From assembly GCF_012849215.1 (NCBI RefSeq), contig NZ_CP051682.1:2108001-2172000 (forward strand): a stretch of DNA of 64,000 nt, read 5' to 3'. The notes beneath the pieces were generated by a model. The model worked only from the letters and a program-made list of their open reading frames with translations, ran no database searches and had not been told where the DNA came from. Both the position numbers and the translations under genes were made by a program. This DNA comes from Mucilaginibacter robiniae (GTDB lineage Bacteria; Bacteroidota; Bacteroidia; Sphingobacteriales; Sphingobacteriaceae). Positions 43,285 to 53,743 of the stretch are shown piece by piece (the first letter of the stretch is position 1; every line of letters begins with the position of its first letter).

Positions 43285-44835
43285 TTACTGGTAATAGTCT
43301 TCGCCTCTGATGTTATCATGCTCGGGCATGGTAAGTTCATTGGCAAATAAGCTTTCTTCGTACTGATCGAGGTTCTTTTCCAGGATCATTTGTATGGTCT
43401 TGTAACTGTACATGCCATAACTCAGGCCTCTTCTGCAGGCCAGGATCAGGCGTTCATTCCCGGCTTTACGGGCAAAGCCCAGCACACCGATGCAGGATCG
43501 GTAAGCCTGCTCTGCATGGTGCCTGCGGCTAAGGATATGCTGGATATAAAGGCGCACATCCTCATGGATCGATGCGGCCCAGGACAGGAACTTTTCCGGG
43601 TTCCACTCGGCAACGAACTGGTGGGTGGAAGCCAGATGGTCTTTATCCGTAATGTAGCGGTGCAGCCCCTTGGTACGCTTGTGAATGGCTATGCGTTCAT
43701 AATGATAGAAGGCCTCTACCGTCGTGCTGGAATACAGCAGCTTGATCTTTTTGCCGATGAAGCGGTAAGGCACACTATAGTAGTTCTTATCAGGCCCGAG
43801 GCTGACATGCCCGTTTTTCATCACGGTGGCATGAAACTGCTTTTTAAGCTCATAGCGCAACACGGGTAAAGGCATAAGCGTTTCACGCTCTACCTCCTCG
43901 AATTGCTGCCTTCTGCTGTAAGGCCGGCTTTGCATCAGCCGGTTATTATGGGCTTCCAGCAGTTCATGAATAGCGGCATTCAGCTCTTGCAAGGAATGAT
44001 AAACGCTCTTGCGCAGGGGAACATAAATGCGGCTATAGATGATTCTTACGGCACCTTCTACCAGCGCTTTATCACGAGGGCGGAATGCCCGGGCAGGTAA
44101 GATGGTCGTGCAATAATGATTGCTGAAGTCTTCAAACGTTTCATTCAGCGTAGGTTCGTAACGGTTACTTTTAGTGACGGCAGCTTTCAGATTGTCCGGA
44201 ACAATGGCCTCCGGCACGCCGCCAATGTAATGCAGGGTATGCTCACAAGCGGAAATGAAGTCTTCTTTTTGCTGGCTCATGACCGCCTCGACATAGGTCA
44301 GCTGGCTGGCCCCAAGTATGCCGATGAAGACCTCGACAGGAATGATCTCCCCGGTATCCCGGTTTGTGATGCTCAGCTTTTGACCGGCAAAATCCACATA
44401 CAGCTTATCACCGGCCTTGTGGTCGATGTGCATCACAGGGTTAACCCGGGCCTGCCACTGGGTATAATAAAAGCAAAACTGGCTATACTGGTAACCGTCC
44501 GGAAACTCTTTACGATAAGCCTCCCAAAGCATTTGACGGGTAACACCGGTACGTTTCAGCTCTTTGTCTACTTTGGGAAAGCAGCGCAGCATGGCTTGCA
44601 TACGGCTGTTGGGAGAGCGCTCCTTAGCCTTGCCAAACAAGTCTTCCAGCTCTTTATCATTCAAAGCATTGACTTCATCAAAGCTGAAGCCGCTCTCCTT
44701 GAAAGAGGCCAGATACTTCTTTACGGTGTTTCTGGATGCGTCTGCCTGGGCTGCTATAGACATGATGCTGCGCCCGTTGGTGTACATCCTTAAGATCTTT
44801 CTTATCTTACTCATACTGATCGTAGTGTTAGCCAT
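43285..44835 (-). CDS. istA: IS21-family transposase IstA
   Basis: A 516-residue transposase identical to that at 9604-11154, with an N-terminal HTH and a DDE integrase core. Identity of the two copies means either recent transposition or gene conversion. Confidence 0.95.
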   Translation of the reverse strand: MANTTISMSKIRKILRMYTNGRSIMSIAAQADASRNTVKKYLASFKESGFSFDEVNALNDKELEDLFGKAKERSPNSRMQAMLRCFPKVDKELKRTGVTRQMLWEAYRKEFPDGYQYSQFCFYYTQWQARVNPVMHIDHKAGDKLYVDFAGQKLSITNRDTGEIIPVEVFIGILGASQLTYVEAVMSQQKEDFISACEHTLHYIGGVPEAIVPDNLKAAVTKSNRYEPTLNETFEDFSNHYCTTILPARAFRPRDKALVEGAVRIIYSRIYVPLRKSVYHSLQELNAAIHELLEAHNNRLMQSRPYSRRQQFEEVERETLMPLPVLRYELKKQFHATVMKNGHVSLGPDKNYYSVPYRFIGKKIKLLYSSTTVEAFYHYERIAIHKRTKGLHRYITDKDHLASTHQFVAEWNPEKFLSWAASIHEDVRLYIQHILSRRHHAEQAYRSCIGVLGFARKAGNERLILACRRGLSYGMYSYKTIQMILEKNLDQYEESLFANELTMPEHDNIRGEDYYQ

Positions 44836-44898
44836 ACTTTGAGAGTTTTGTAACCCTACAAAGATGACGGCTGCTACCGCATCAGCTGCATTCCAGGG

Positions 44899-46029
44899 GT
44901 GGTCAGTTTCGCCCGGAATCCCTGGTCAGTTTGCCCCGGAATGGGGTGGTCAGTTTACGCCGGAACGCCTGACCTCTTTAAGACAGAACACCTGGTCATT
45001 TTCAGCAGAATACCCACCCAGCTTGATGAACTGTGGGGTTATGCGCAAAGCATTGCCGCCGAAGAACTAAAAGATACAGCGCCCTTGGAATATAGTGAGA
45101 TCAACCCGGAGAAAGTAAAGGAAACCATCTCAAAGATCAATGCAGCCTTAGATGATAAAGAAGACGTAGACAAAAAAGTAAAGCAAAAGCTGAACTACGC
45201 AAAGAAGCACTGGCCGGAGAGCCTGGCACGGTATGACGAGCAGGAAAAGTTATTAGCCGGCCGTAACAGCATGTCAAAGACCGACCCGGATGCCACCTTC
45301 ATGCGGATGAAGGAAGACCATATGCTGAACGGACAACTTAAGCCGGCCTATAACCTGCAGATATCCACCCAGGAGCAATTCATCCTTAATTATACCCTGC
45401 ATCAAACCTCAACCGATTACCAAACCTTGTCTTCCCATATTGAACAATACCAAGCCTTATATAAAGACCTGCCCAAAGCCATTGTTGCCGACGCCGGCTA
45501 CGGATCGGATGAGAACTACGGTGTGTTAGCGCGAAAAGGCATTGAGGCTTACATCAAATACAATACGTTCGATAAGGAACAAAAGGACGGTATCAAAGCG
45601 TTCAGTAACGACAGCCTGCATTATAACGAAGCGGAGAATTACCTTGTTTGTCCGATAGGTCAATGGATGGCGCATATCGGTAACGGTCAGCGAGTCACTT
45701 CATCTGGTTTTGTACAACTGATCAGCCGTTACCGTGCCCAGAACTGTGAAGGTTGCCCGATGCGTGGTGTTTGCCATACTACACAGGGTAACCGGGTCGT
45801 TGAGATCAACCACAGCCTAAGACAACATAAACAGGCAGCCAAAGAACGGTTGAATACAGAACAGGGTATCAACCTCAGGAAACGAAGGCCGGCCGATGTG
45901 GAACCGGTATTCGCCCAATTAAAGCATAACCATGGCTTCAGACGATTCCTGCTGAAAGGGATGTCCAAGGCCGAGGTCGAAATCGGCTTATTATCCATCG
46001 CACATAACCTAAGAAAATGGAAAACCTGA
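44899..46029 (+). pseudogene. IS1182-type transposase, C-terminal part
   Basis: From base 45015 the frame encodes about 338 residues of an IS1182/IS4-like DDE transposase: RMKEDHMLNGQLKPAYNLQ, AIVADAGYGSDENYG (with the second catalytic Asp), CEGCPMRGVC (Cys cluster) and the late KRRPADVEPVFAQLKHNHGF with the Glu. The N-terminal DNA-binding third is missing because IS21 copy 2 lies directly before it, and the first 39 codons of the open frame come from that IS. The rest of the IS1182-like element ends somewhere before about 46100; its terminal repeat cannot be matched because the other end is lost. Confidence 0.82.
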
Positions 46030-46351
46030 AAACAAGCTTTTTATAGACTTTTAGAACCTGTTAGAATCAATCCCCCGGTTCTTAAACGGCTGCTGACATC
46101 TTTCACTCAACCTTCCAACCAAAAATCATAACTAAATAAAAAACCGCCTCATATTTGACTTATGAGACGGCCTCCAACAATGTCAAACCCTCATTATTGC
46201 TTTAAAAAGCAGTGAGTGTGGTGCGAGCATTTACGGAAGCCTTTCAAAGCGCTTCTTAGATGCAGTATCAAAACTCACTGCTTCATATACAAATGAGATA
46301 ACAGAATCAAACTATTTAGACTCTCCACCTCGTAAAATTAAAATACTTCCT
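46030..46351. other. Gap with hairpin between IS remnant and AsmA gene
   Basis: CCGCCTCATA (46144-46153) and TATGAGACGG (46161-46170) form a hairpin with one G-T pair. It is about 180 bases after the reverse-strand AsmA gene ends; it may be a terminator for either side. Nothing else is seen. Confidence 0.45.
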
Positions 46352-49246
46352 TTATTTACTTTTTTTAAGGTCTTTATCTACTTGCTTCTCTACATTTTTA
46401 GCTTTCTTTTCCTGCGCTTTTTTCTCTTTACGCTGCTCTCTCCCTGATTTCTTTGCAGCACGTTTTTCCTCCCGAATTACTTTATTGGATTTTCTGTTAT
46501 ATAAAGCATCTATAATTCCCTGACCTTTCCTGCTGAAAAACTTAATTTTGGGCTTCTCACTCGTTCCTGTTACGGCAACCGGAACACTAATCCAACCAGC
46601 AGGAGGCAGCCCTACTTTTACCAGAATATCTAACAATCCGTTGAAGCTTGCCGTTCCGCTGATGGAAGGTCTGAGAACGGAGACTTTAAATTTGAATTCA
46701 TCGATGTGGATCAGGTTATCCTTAATATGAGTTTCAATGTTGACCCCTTTCATATCAGGATTGTTAAAGGCATCAGCCCCAACATTATCACCGATCACCG
46801 AAAGCATTTTTAAGTTTTTCACTGCTACATCCCGAAGGTTCACCACCCCTCCACCTTCTAAAGAAGGGTAAATAGGATTCATGTTCGCATCGAAATCACC
46901 TTTCAGTTTATAGTTCAGCGACACAATTCCACTTACGTCTTTGGCAGAAGTAGCCATTTTGCGAACCATGTCGATTTCTTTGTAGGCCCTTTGTACATTA
47001 AAGTCCATCACTTTAAGGGCAACATCAAAATTGGCAGTTAACGGAGATTCATTCTGATAACGGGCATCGATATTCATCCTGCTGCCTATCATGTCAAAAG
47101 AGGTATTCTTTAAATAGACTTGGCCTTCCTTCACCACAGCAATTCCTTTAAGGTGACTAATGTCCATTCCCTTAAATCCTACTTTCTTTGCATTGGCTGT
47201 TAAAGAAACATCCAGGTTTTTAGGAACGATCACCACACCACTGCTCTTTGGGTTTTCAGCTTTTGCGTATTCAACTTCTATAGATTTATCATCATTGTCG
47301 CCACTTTTTAGCGCCATAAATTCATCAACCAAAATATAATTGGAATTCAACACCAAGTTTCCATGAAGCGTTCCTTTGCGTTCAATGAAATAATTGATCG
47401 TATTCAGCAGATAGCCATTCAGCGCAAAATCAGATTTTCCGTATGTGGCATAAAACTTCCTGAACCACATTTTTTCATTCTCAAATTGGAAATTACCCTC
47501 TTTAATATAAAATGCCTTTGGCAGGTATGCAGTATTTGCTTTTATGTTTTTAAGAATCAGGGTGCCTTTGTTATCCAACTTGCTGTACTGACCAGTAGTG
47601 GCATAACTTTGTCGCCCATTAAGAGAAAGGTCCGCCGTGATTAACCCACTAATATCTAATCCTTTCCTTGTAAATACCTTATATATCCTTCCTACATTTA
47701 AAACCCCTTTTGCGCGTACCTTATACAGCATATCTTCAAAATTCTGTAAATCGGCGTTAACGAATATCGGGTTTCCTTCAAAATCAAACCTGAAAGGGTT
47801 CAACTTTACACCAAGGCTACTGAAGGTGCCATCCGTATTTATGATGTTAGCGGTCAGATTGATATTTTCTATTGGGTTCGGATAAGCTGTTGTTTTCAGC
47901 CAACCGTCTTTCAAATCAAGGTATCCATTGGTTTTCGGAAACAGTTTTTTATTCATGCTGAAAATACCGTTCGCTTTCACGTCGGCATTCATCAGACCTT
48001 TCATATCCAGATCTTTCAATCCCAAGGCCACATCCAGTGTCTGCAGATTAACCGCACCTTTAATGCTGGCATTAACACTCATTTCGCTTAATCCTTTGGT
48101 TTTAACAACCGCCCGGAAATTGTTTTTCTGCCCAAGGTCGAAGCTTAATTTTTTTAGATCCAATCCTAACTGTTCCACATCTAATGAAGGTAGATCAATA
48201 TTCAAATCAACATTCAAATTCTTCATAGGTACCGGTGCCTTTGCGTTGGAAATGGTACCATCATTAACCAACAGACGCGCTTTAAAATTTGGCTTTAGGT
48301 TCTTGGGTTCACTGAACCTTCCTTTCAGGCTGAAAAACAAATCGCTTTTCCCCTCTAATTTGGTATCCTTTGCCCAATCGAGATATTGCGGCGGCAGCAC
48401 AGAAATCATATCACGAATGGTAGTTTTTTCTGAAGCAGCTTTGATATCGAGGTCATACCCATCCTTTAGAATACTCACTAATCCTGTAAATTTTAGCGGA
48501 AGATCATTAATCTTCAGTTCATTTTTTCTGAGTACAAAAGTTAATGCATTGGTATTGATTCTTGTAATCAGGTCAGCATGCAAGGATTTTTGCTGTGCAT
48601 AATAGACTCGGTTAAGGCTAAAATCTAATGAATCAATCTTCAAATCAGTTTTAAGATCAAAAATATCTTCACTCAATCCACCTTGCCCTGTATAATTAAG
48701 CCCTTTGGCATCCACTAATACGGTAGCGCTATGGTCAATATATTTGATACGCCAGTTTTTAAATTTGATGAGTTCAAGCTTGATGGACATGCCCTTCTCC
48801 GTGGTATCTTTTGGAGTTTTAGAAGGGCTGGAAACATAAACGTTATAGTTGGCCTGTCCTTTACTATTAACATAAACATTGGCATAAGCATCCGTTACGT
48901 AAATTTCATCAATCTTAACTCCACCACCAAAAATCAGATTTTTCAGATTGATGCCTGCGGCCACTTCTCTTGCTGCCAGTAAAGTATCCTGCTGAAAGGG
49001 TTTAGAGCCCCTGAGTAATAAGTCATCTACGGATACGGTAAGAGAGGGAAAATGCCGAAAAAATGTAAGATGCACCTTTTTGTAATCCAGTTTTCCAGCC
49101 AAGCGCTTATTAGCAAATATTTTCACCTGCTCAGATATAGTTCCGGGAAACAGGATCGGAATGATAAACATCAAGAATAATATAGATGCTACAAAAATTC
49201 CAATCCATTTTAGGGTCTTCAAAATTGGTCGCTTAAACTTCTCCAT
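46352..49246 (-). CDS. AsmA-family outer-membrane biogenesis protein
   Basis: A 964-residue protein with one N-terminal membrane helix (about 13-33, IGIFVASILFLMFIIPILF) and a long periplasmic body of repeated beta-strand units, as in AsmA/TamB-type proteins thought to shuttle lipids between membranes. Typical features are the early FFRHFPSLTVSVDDLLLRG and the late DAFNNPDMKGVNIETHIKD and ILVKVGLPPAGWISVPVAV stretches. The last 50 residues are very Lys/Glu/Arg-rich and probably disordered. Not linked by operon to neighbours; 470 bases separate it from the kdp operon end. Confidence 0.85.
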   Translation of the reverse strand: MEKFKRPILKTLKWIGIFVASILFLMFIIPILFPGTISEQVKIFANKRLAGKLDYKKVHLTFFRHFPSLTVSVDDLLLRGSKPFQQDTLLAAREVAAGINLKNLIFGGGVKIDEIYVTDAYANVYVNSKGQANYNVYVSSPSKTPKDTTEKGMSIKLELIKFKNWRIKYIDHSATVLVDAKGLNYTGQGGLSEDIFDLKTDLKIDSLDFSLNRVYYAQQKSLHADLITRINTNALTFVLRKNELKINDLPLKFTGLVSILKDGYDLDIKAASEKTTIRDMISVLPPQYLDWAKDTKLEGKSDLFFSLKGRFSEPKNLKPNFKARLLVNDGTISNAKAPVPMKNLNVDLNIDLPSLDVEQLGLDLKKLSFDLGQKNNFRAVVKTKGLSEMSVNASIKGAVNLQTLDVALGLKDLDMKGLMNADVKANGIFSMNKKLFPKTNGYLDLKDGWLKTTAYPNPIENINLTANIINTDGTFSSLGVKLNPFRFDFEGNPIFVNADLQNFEDMLYKVRAKGVLNVGRIYKVFTRKGLDISGLITADLSLNGRQSYATTGQYSKLDNKGTLILKNIKANTAYLPKAFYIKEGNFQFENEKMWFRKFYATYGKSDFALNGYLLNTINYFIERKGTLHGNLVLNSNYILVDEFMALKSGDNDDKSIEVEYAKAENPKSSGVVIVPKNLDVSLTANAKKVGFKGMDISHLKGIAVVKEGQVYLKNTSFDMIGSRMNIDARYQNESPLTANFDVALKVMDFNVQRAYKEIDMVRKMATSAKDVSGIVSLNYKLKGDFDANMNPIYPSLEGGGVVNLRDVAVKNLKMLSVIGDNVGADAFNNPDMKGVNIETHIKDNLIHIDEFKFKVSVLRPSISGTASFNGLLDILVKVGLPPAGWISVPVAVTGTSEKPKIKFFSRKGQGIIDALYNRKSNKVIREEKRAAKKSGREQRKEKKAQEKKAKNVEKQVDKDLKKSK

Positions 49247-49720
49247 AAATCGATATCATTATTTTAATTTTAACAGCAGGTATCACCTATTAAGTATGGA
49301 TAATTTTAGCTATCTAAAACCAAGCCATTTATGATAATGAACATCATTCATAAAAGTTTAGCTAAACCTTCTTTTGCTGGTAAAAAATATTGAGTACTTA
49401 TTTTAGAACGAATATACCCGGAAATACTATTTCAGTTATTAAAGGTCTGAAACTCGATACGGGTTGCAATTTATGGCTGAACGCGAATAGAACATAGAAA
49501 ATTGCCTATCAAATAAGACTATTTTAAATTTAATTAATTCATATACTTTATAGCTCACTTGTTACTCTACATTTAGGATCCTAAAAAATGAACCATCTTG
49601 ATGCTTTTTGATTAAAACAGTATTGCCGCATTATAATACCAATAGCGTCTGCTAAGGTTTTAACAGACGCTATTACGGTATAGCACAATTTACACTATGG
49701 AGTAAGCTATATATTTTAGC
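49247..49720. other. Intergenic gap with kdp operon terminator
   Basis: AATAGCGTCTG (49641-49651) pairs with CAGACGCTATT (49664-49674), the stem extended outward by CCGTAATA-like bases, 46 bases after the reverse-strand histidine kinase ends; a good terminator for the kdp operon. The rest is AT-rich and probably contains the AsmA promoter. Confidence 0.65.
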
Positions 49721-51493
49721 TCACACTACCTTATTCATTACTTTTGCTGTTGGTAGAGAAAAGCTAAAAACGCTGCCTTCTCCAATAGCGCTCTCTACCC
49801 ATATTTTACCATTTTGGGCTTCTATGAAATCACGCGATATAGCTAAGCCTAAACCGGATCCTGATTTGTTCTGCGCATCGGTAGGCACCTGAAAATAGCG
49901 ATCGAACAAACGTTTTTGATATTGCTCGTCGATGCCTTTGCCTTGGTCTTTAACTGAAAACTCCACCTGCCCGTTTCTTTCGCGTGTGCTGATGATTACT
50001 TTTGATTTTTCCGGACTATAGCGTAAAGCATTGGATAGAAAATTAACCAGTACCCAGGCTGTTTTTTCTACATCTACATGCACCTGTGGCATGTTGCTAT
50101 TTGCCACAAACTCCAGCTGTACGCCTTTTTGCTCAGCCTGAAAGCGCACCGGGGTTAACGCATAATTTACTATTTGTGCCGGGTCCACATTAACATAGTT
50201 GAGCTGCAGGTTACCCGTTTCTACTTGTGATAAATCGAGCAGCTCGCTTGTAATTTTCAGCAGGCGATTATTATCTTCTTGAATATGTTCCAGCAACTCT
50301 TTTTGTTCTGTATTTAAAATTCCTACCCGCTCATCTTTAAGCAGCTTCAAACTCATCTTTACAGATGAGATAGGCGTTTTCAGTTCATGAGAGATGGTGG
50401 CGATGAAATTAGTTTTGGCTTCATCACGTTCTTTATATTCGGTAACGTTTTTCAAGATATACACCATACCAGCAGATACTCCCGCAATACGCAACGTTTG
50501 CTGAGATTGATCAGCTAAATTAGGAACAACAATCTCCCGGCTTTCTAATTGAAAGTAATCTTCCTTATGCTCTAAAGCAATTTTAAATGGCTTAGGTGAT
50601 GTTTTGTTATTTAGAATGTATTGTAACAAATCATTGCTCTTGCTCAGCTCCGTAATATTTTGCCCTACAATCTTATCACTGCTTAAATTGAATATATTCC
50701 GTGCAACCTGATTGATAAACAATATTTCCTGACGCTCATTTACTCCAATAATAGCATCCTGCATTTGCTCAATAATAGTTTCGATGCGCCGCTTTTCTGA
50801 TAGTACCGTTGCCAGGTTACTGTTCTCCCATTCATTGAGCCGGGCAGCCATGTTGTTGAACGCTGTGGCGACTTCGCCAAACTCATCATCTTTATTAAAG
50901 TTTAAGCGTTGGCTGTAGTTCTTTTGGCCGATTTCCTGTATCCCTTCCAGCAAGGCCCGGAGTGGTACAGCCACTACATCCGGAAAATTAACACTGAAGC
51001 TAAATAGTACCAGAAAGGTAAACGTACCCACCAAGCTAAGTAATATGGTACCCCGGTTAACCGAGTCATGTGCTTTATCATTTTTCCTGACAATGGCCTG
51101 CATGTTCAAGGTTTCAATGGTACGCAATTGTTGCCGCATAGCTCTTTCTGTTTCCGCCAGCTGTTCTGCTGTATTGCCCCCTTGTGTTAGCTGTTTAAAA
51201 TACGTTCTCAACTGTATAGTTGCTTGCTTCTCGCCTACTTCTGTAATATTATGCTCTTGGTCAATAAGCTGAGCATTGAAAGTAGCCGCTTCGGTGTTGC
51301 TTAAAGGCATCGGGTTTTCATCCAATACCGTACGCATGGCTTTGGTGAAACTTAGCGTTTCATAATTGTTCTTTAAAATTACTTTAGCGCTTTTAGATAT
51401 TTCCTGAATGAAAAAGAGGGAAACAGCACCATAAAAAAGAATAACAATGAAAAGGAAGCCGAACCCCAGCCGGAGTTTATTTTTTATTTTCAT
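49721..51493 (-). CDS. Sensor histidine kinase of kdp operon (KdpD kinase part)
   Basis: A 590-residue kinase: membrane helix near 8-30, periplasmic four-helix sensor region to about 150, second helix about 153-172, HAMP near 175-225, a PAS domain (about 240-360), then HisKA with ATISHELKTPISSVKMSLK, N-box VLVNFLSNALRYSP and G-boxes VKDQGKGIDEQ and SGSGLGLAISRDF. It overlaps the upstream KdpD sensor half by 4 bases (ATGA), so the classical KdpD functions are divided over two proteins. The cognate response regulator KdpE is not in this window. Confidence 0.9.
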   Translation of the reverse strand: MKIKNKLRLGFGFLFIVILFYGAVSLFFIQEISKSAKVILKNNYETLSFTKAMRTVLDENPMPLSNTEAATFNAQLIDQEHNITEVGEKQATIQLRTYFKQLTQGGNTAEQLAETERAMRQQLRTIETLNMQAIVRKNDKAHDSVNRGTILLSLVGTFTFLVLFSFSVNFPDVVAVPLRALLEGIQEIGQKNYSQRLNFNKDDEFGEVATAFNNMAARLNEWENSNLATVLSEKRRIETIIEQMQDAIIGVNERQEILFINQVARNIFNLSSDKIVGQNITELSKSNDLLQYILNNKTSPKPFKIALEHKEDYFQLESREIVVPNLADQSQQTLRIAGVSAGMVYILKNVTEYKERDEAKTNFIATISHELKTPISSVKMSLKLLKDERVGILNTEQKELLEHIQEDNNRLLKITSELLDLSQVETGNLQLNYVNVDPAQIVNYALTPVRFQAEQKGVQLEFVANSNMPQVHVDVEKTAWVLVNFLSNALRYSPEKSKVIISTRERNGQVEFSVKDQGKGIDEQYQKRLFDRYFQVPTDAQNKSGSGLGLAISRDFIEAQNGKIWVESAIGEGSVFSFSLPTAKVMNKVV

Positions 51494-52653
51494 GACAGTA
51501 TAACTAAATCAGTTTCGGTAGCTGCCAAGCTTTTCAGCAGCTGATTAAATGAATTGGTTTTAAGAATAACCTGAAAAAGGTTTAAATGAGGCTTACCCAT
51601 GCAAATGGTAGTCACTTCCCGCTCCACGGCAACCTTCATGATGGTTTGTGTTACCTGATCGCTTTTCAGGCGCAGCACCTCTGCTCCTAATTCAGTAGCT
51701 AGTTTGAGGTTGTTAATTAAAAAACGTTGCTTATCCAGTTTAATCCGGTCCCCGCTTTCTCTTTCGGTTTGCACATAAAGCACTATCCACGGCGAACGAT
51801 AGTAAGATGCTAACCGGGCTGTTTTACGTATTACAATTTTTGCGGTATCTGCATTGGTTGAAATGCAAGCTAAAAAGCGTTCAGGCCGAAGTTTGATTTG
51901 CTTAGGCACCTCCACGTCAATCTTGCGCTCTAAGTGGTGGGCAACTTCTTTCAAAGCCAGTTCGCGCAGTTGCAGTATCTTGTCGTTCCTGAAGAAGTTT
52001 TGCAGAGCGGTAGTCACTTTACTCTTGTCATATATCTTACCATCACGTAAACGGTCAATCAACTCATCGGCGGTTAAATCAATATTGACAATTTCATCAG
52101 CAGATTGCAGTATTTTATCAGGTATACGCTCAGTAATTGAGATGCCGGTAATATCTTCAACCTCCTCGTTCAAACTTTCTAAGTGCTGAATATTAACAGC
52201 CGTAATTACACTGATACCTGCTTCCAGAATATCAAATACATCTTGCCAGCGTTTACCGTTTTTACTGCCTTCAATGTTGGTATGGGCTAGCTCATCAACA
52301 ATTACCACCTCCGGGTGCCGGTTCAAAATAGTTTGCAAATCCATTTCCTCCAGCTCCTTGCCTTTGTAAAAGGTAGTGCGTCGTGCTATCAGCGGCACGC
52401 CATCTAGTAAAGCATGTGTTTCTGTACGATTATGCGTTTCAATATAGCCAATCTGAATATCAATGCCGTTTTTGAGTAAGGCATGTGCTTCCTGCAACAT
52501 CCGGTACGTTTTACCCACCCCTGCACTCATACCGATATAGACTTTCAGCTTCCCTTTTCTTGACTTTTTAACGAGCTCCAGAAAGCTTTTTACCGACTCA
52601 TCTTTATGTTCCTCTTCTTCAGGCATCACAGCGGAATTAAAAAGAAACTGCAA
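51490..52653 (-). CDS. kdpD: KdpD N-terminal sensor half
   Basis: A 387-residue protein with the KdpD domain: Walker A-like KVYIGMSAGVGKTYRM near residue 36, VVIVDELAHTN near 116 and NIQHLESLNEEVEDITG near 160; then a universal-stress-like (UspA) domain from about 260. No membrane helix or kinase domain. In enterobacteria these parts are fused to the kinase; here the kinase is the next gene. It lies between the porin and the kinase, overlapping both (17 bases with the porin gene, 4 bases with the kinase gene). Confidence 0.9.
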   Translation of the reverse strand: MQFLFNSAVMPEEEEHKDESVKSFLELVKKSRKGKLKVYIGMSAGVGKTYRMLQEAHALLKNGIDIQIGYIETHNRTETHALLDGVPLIARRTTFYKGKELEEMDLQTILNRHPEVVIVDELAHTNIEGSKNGKRWQDVFDILEAGISVITAVNIQHLESLNEEVEDITGISITERIPDKILQSADEIVNIDLTADELIDRLRDGKIYDKSKVTTALQNFFRNDKILQLRELALKEVAHHLERKIDVEVPKQIKLRPERFLACISTNADTAKIVIRKTARLASYYRSPWIVLYVQTERESGDRIKLDKQRFLINNLKLATELGAEVLRLKSDQVTQTIMKVAVEREVTTICMGKPHLNLFQVILKTNSFNQLLKSLAATETDLVILS

Positions 52654-53719
52654 AACTGGCCGTTATAACCGGACTAGTACCTACATAACTTCCATTTTTC
52701 AAGAATATATCATCTTTGCTATCATATACTTTACCTTCTAAGCGAATTAATGCATTAGTGATTGGTGCATAATCCAGATTCAGGGAGTAGCCTGTAGTTT
52801 TAAATCCATTAGGGGTAGCCGTACTGATAATGACACCATTTTTATCCTGATAGTACTCTACCCTGCCGGCAACAGCCCACTTGCTTGCAAACTGGTAACG
52901 TGCTACAGCAACTGGCGATAGTACATGGTTATGAGTTGAACTTCCTTTAGCTTTTTGCTGAATACCATAATCAAAACCTGCGGTAATACCTACCTTATCG
53001 GTTAGCTGGAATATGCCGTAAAAATTATGATAAAACCTGCGTACACCTACAGAGTCGGCACCTTCCGAACCCAGGTAGTTACTATAATTTAAAGTTACTT
53101 TTGAAGAAGGCGTGTAATACACTTCAATGCCACCAGCAGGCTTGTTGTTGCCATCTGGTCGGGAAATGCGTTGCCAGCCGTTAAGGTACAAGCCGGTTAA
53201 TGTCCATTTACTATCTGCTGTAGTATAGGTTAGCTTGGCGCCGCTTTCGTAATAAGGTGTATTGTCGGATGCTATATTGCGGGTTAATGTCCAGCAGTTT
53301 TTACCAATAGCACTTTCGTAACCAATGTGTGATGCAAAAATACCCGCATCTAGCCACAGATTAGCTGTTTTGCTCAGCTTTACACCGGCATTAGCTTCAA
53401 ATATATTCTTGAGTACGCCAGGTTCGGCAGCTAGGTTGGCATTGGCGTAGGTACCGGCCATTAATGCTAAATTAGCTCGTACCGTACCGTTATCATAAGC
53501 TGCTTTAATAAAGCCTAAATTTAAATTTACTTCGTTGTGCCGATTGTAGGCATACACAAAACCTGGACGATTATGGTCTGCGGGCTTGTTGAAATCAAAC
53601 CCATAATATAATTCAGCATAGCCACTAATAGTAAGATGGCTGCCTGCCTTAGTGGTATCCTGCGCACTTGCAGCTACCACCAGGAACGCAAACAGGATAG
53701 TTAATAAAGAGTTTTTCAT
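52637..53719 (-). CDS. Outer-membrane barrel protein of kdp operon
   Basis: A 360-residue protein with a signal peptide (residues 1-19, AASAQ) and a barrel-like series of amphipathic strands ending in a phenylalanine (ITASFAVSF), the signature of outer-membrane porins. Porins of this type are often seen inside Bacteroidetes kdp operons and are presumably induced with the pump to let potassium reach the periplasm. Starts 24 bases after kdpC. Confidence 0.85.
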   Translation of the reverse strand: MKNSLLTILFAFLVVAASAQDTTKAGSHLTISGYAELYYGFDFNKPADHNRPGFVYAYNRHNEVNLNLGFIKAAYDNGTVRANLALMAGTYANANLAAEPGVLKNIFEANAGVKLSKTANLWLDAGIFASHIGYESAIGKNCWTLTRNIASDNTPYYESGAKLTYTTADSKWTLTGLYLNGWQRISRPDGNNKPAGGIEVYYTPSSKVTLNYSNYLGSEGADSVGVRRFYHNFYGIFQLTDKVGITAGFDYGIQQKAKGSSTHNHVLSPVAVARYQFASKWAVAGRVEYYQDKNGVIISTATPNGFKTTGYSLNLDYAPITNALIRLEGKVYDSKDDIFLKNGSYVGTSPVITASFAVSF

Positions 53720-53743
53720 GATTATTACAGTGAGGCTGTTTGT

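Larger units (their letters stand above)
42399..45014 (-). mobile_element. IS21-family insertion sequence, copy 2 (inverted)
   Basis: A 2616-bp copy in the opposite orientation to 9425-12040, with the same ends (GGTATTCCGGGG at the left, CAGAATACC at the right) and identical encoded proteins. Flanks are CTCTAATA on the left and CACCCAGC on the right, so no target duplication is seen. It cuts the CheD-like gene on one side and an IS1182-type transposase on the other. The segment between the two copies is 30.4 kb. Confidence 0.92.

Noticed and set aside
9425..45014. Simple composite transposon formed by the two IS21 copies
   Set aside because: No target duplication is seen at the outer ends, and the enclosed segment contains an attachment-like site and a second integrase, so it is not a clean transposed unit.
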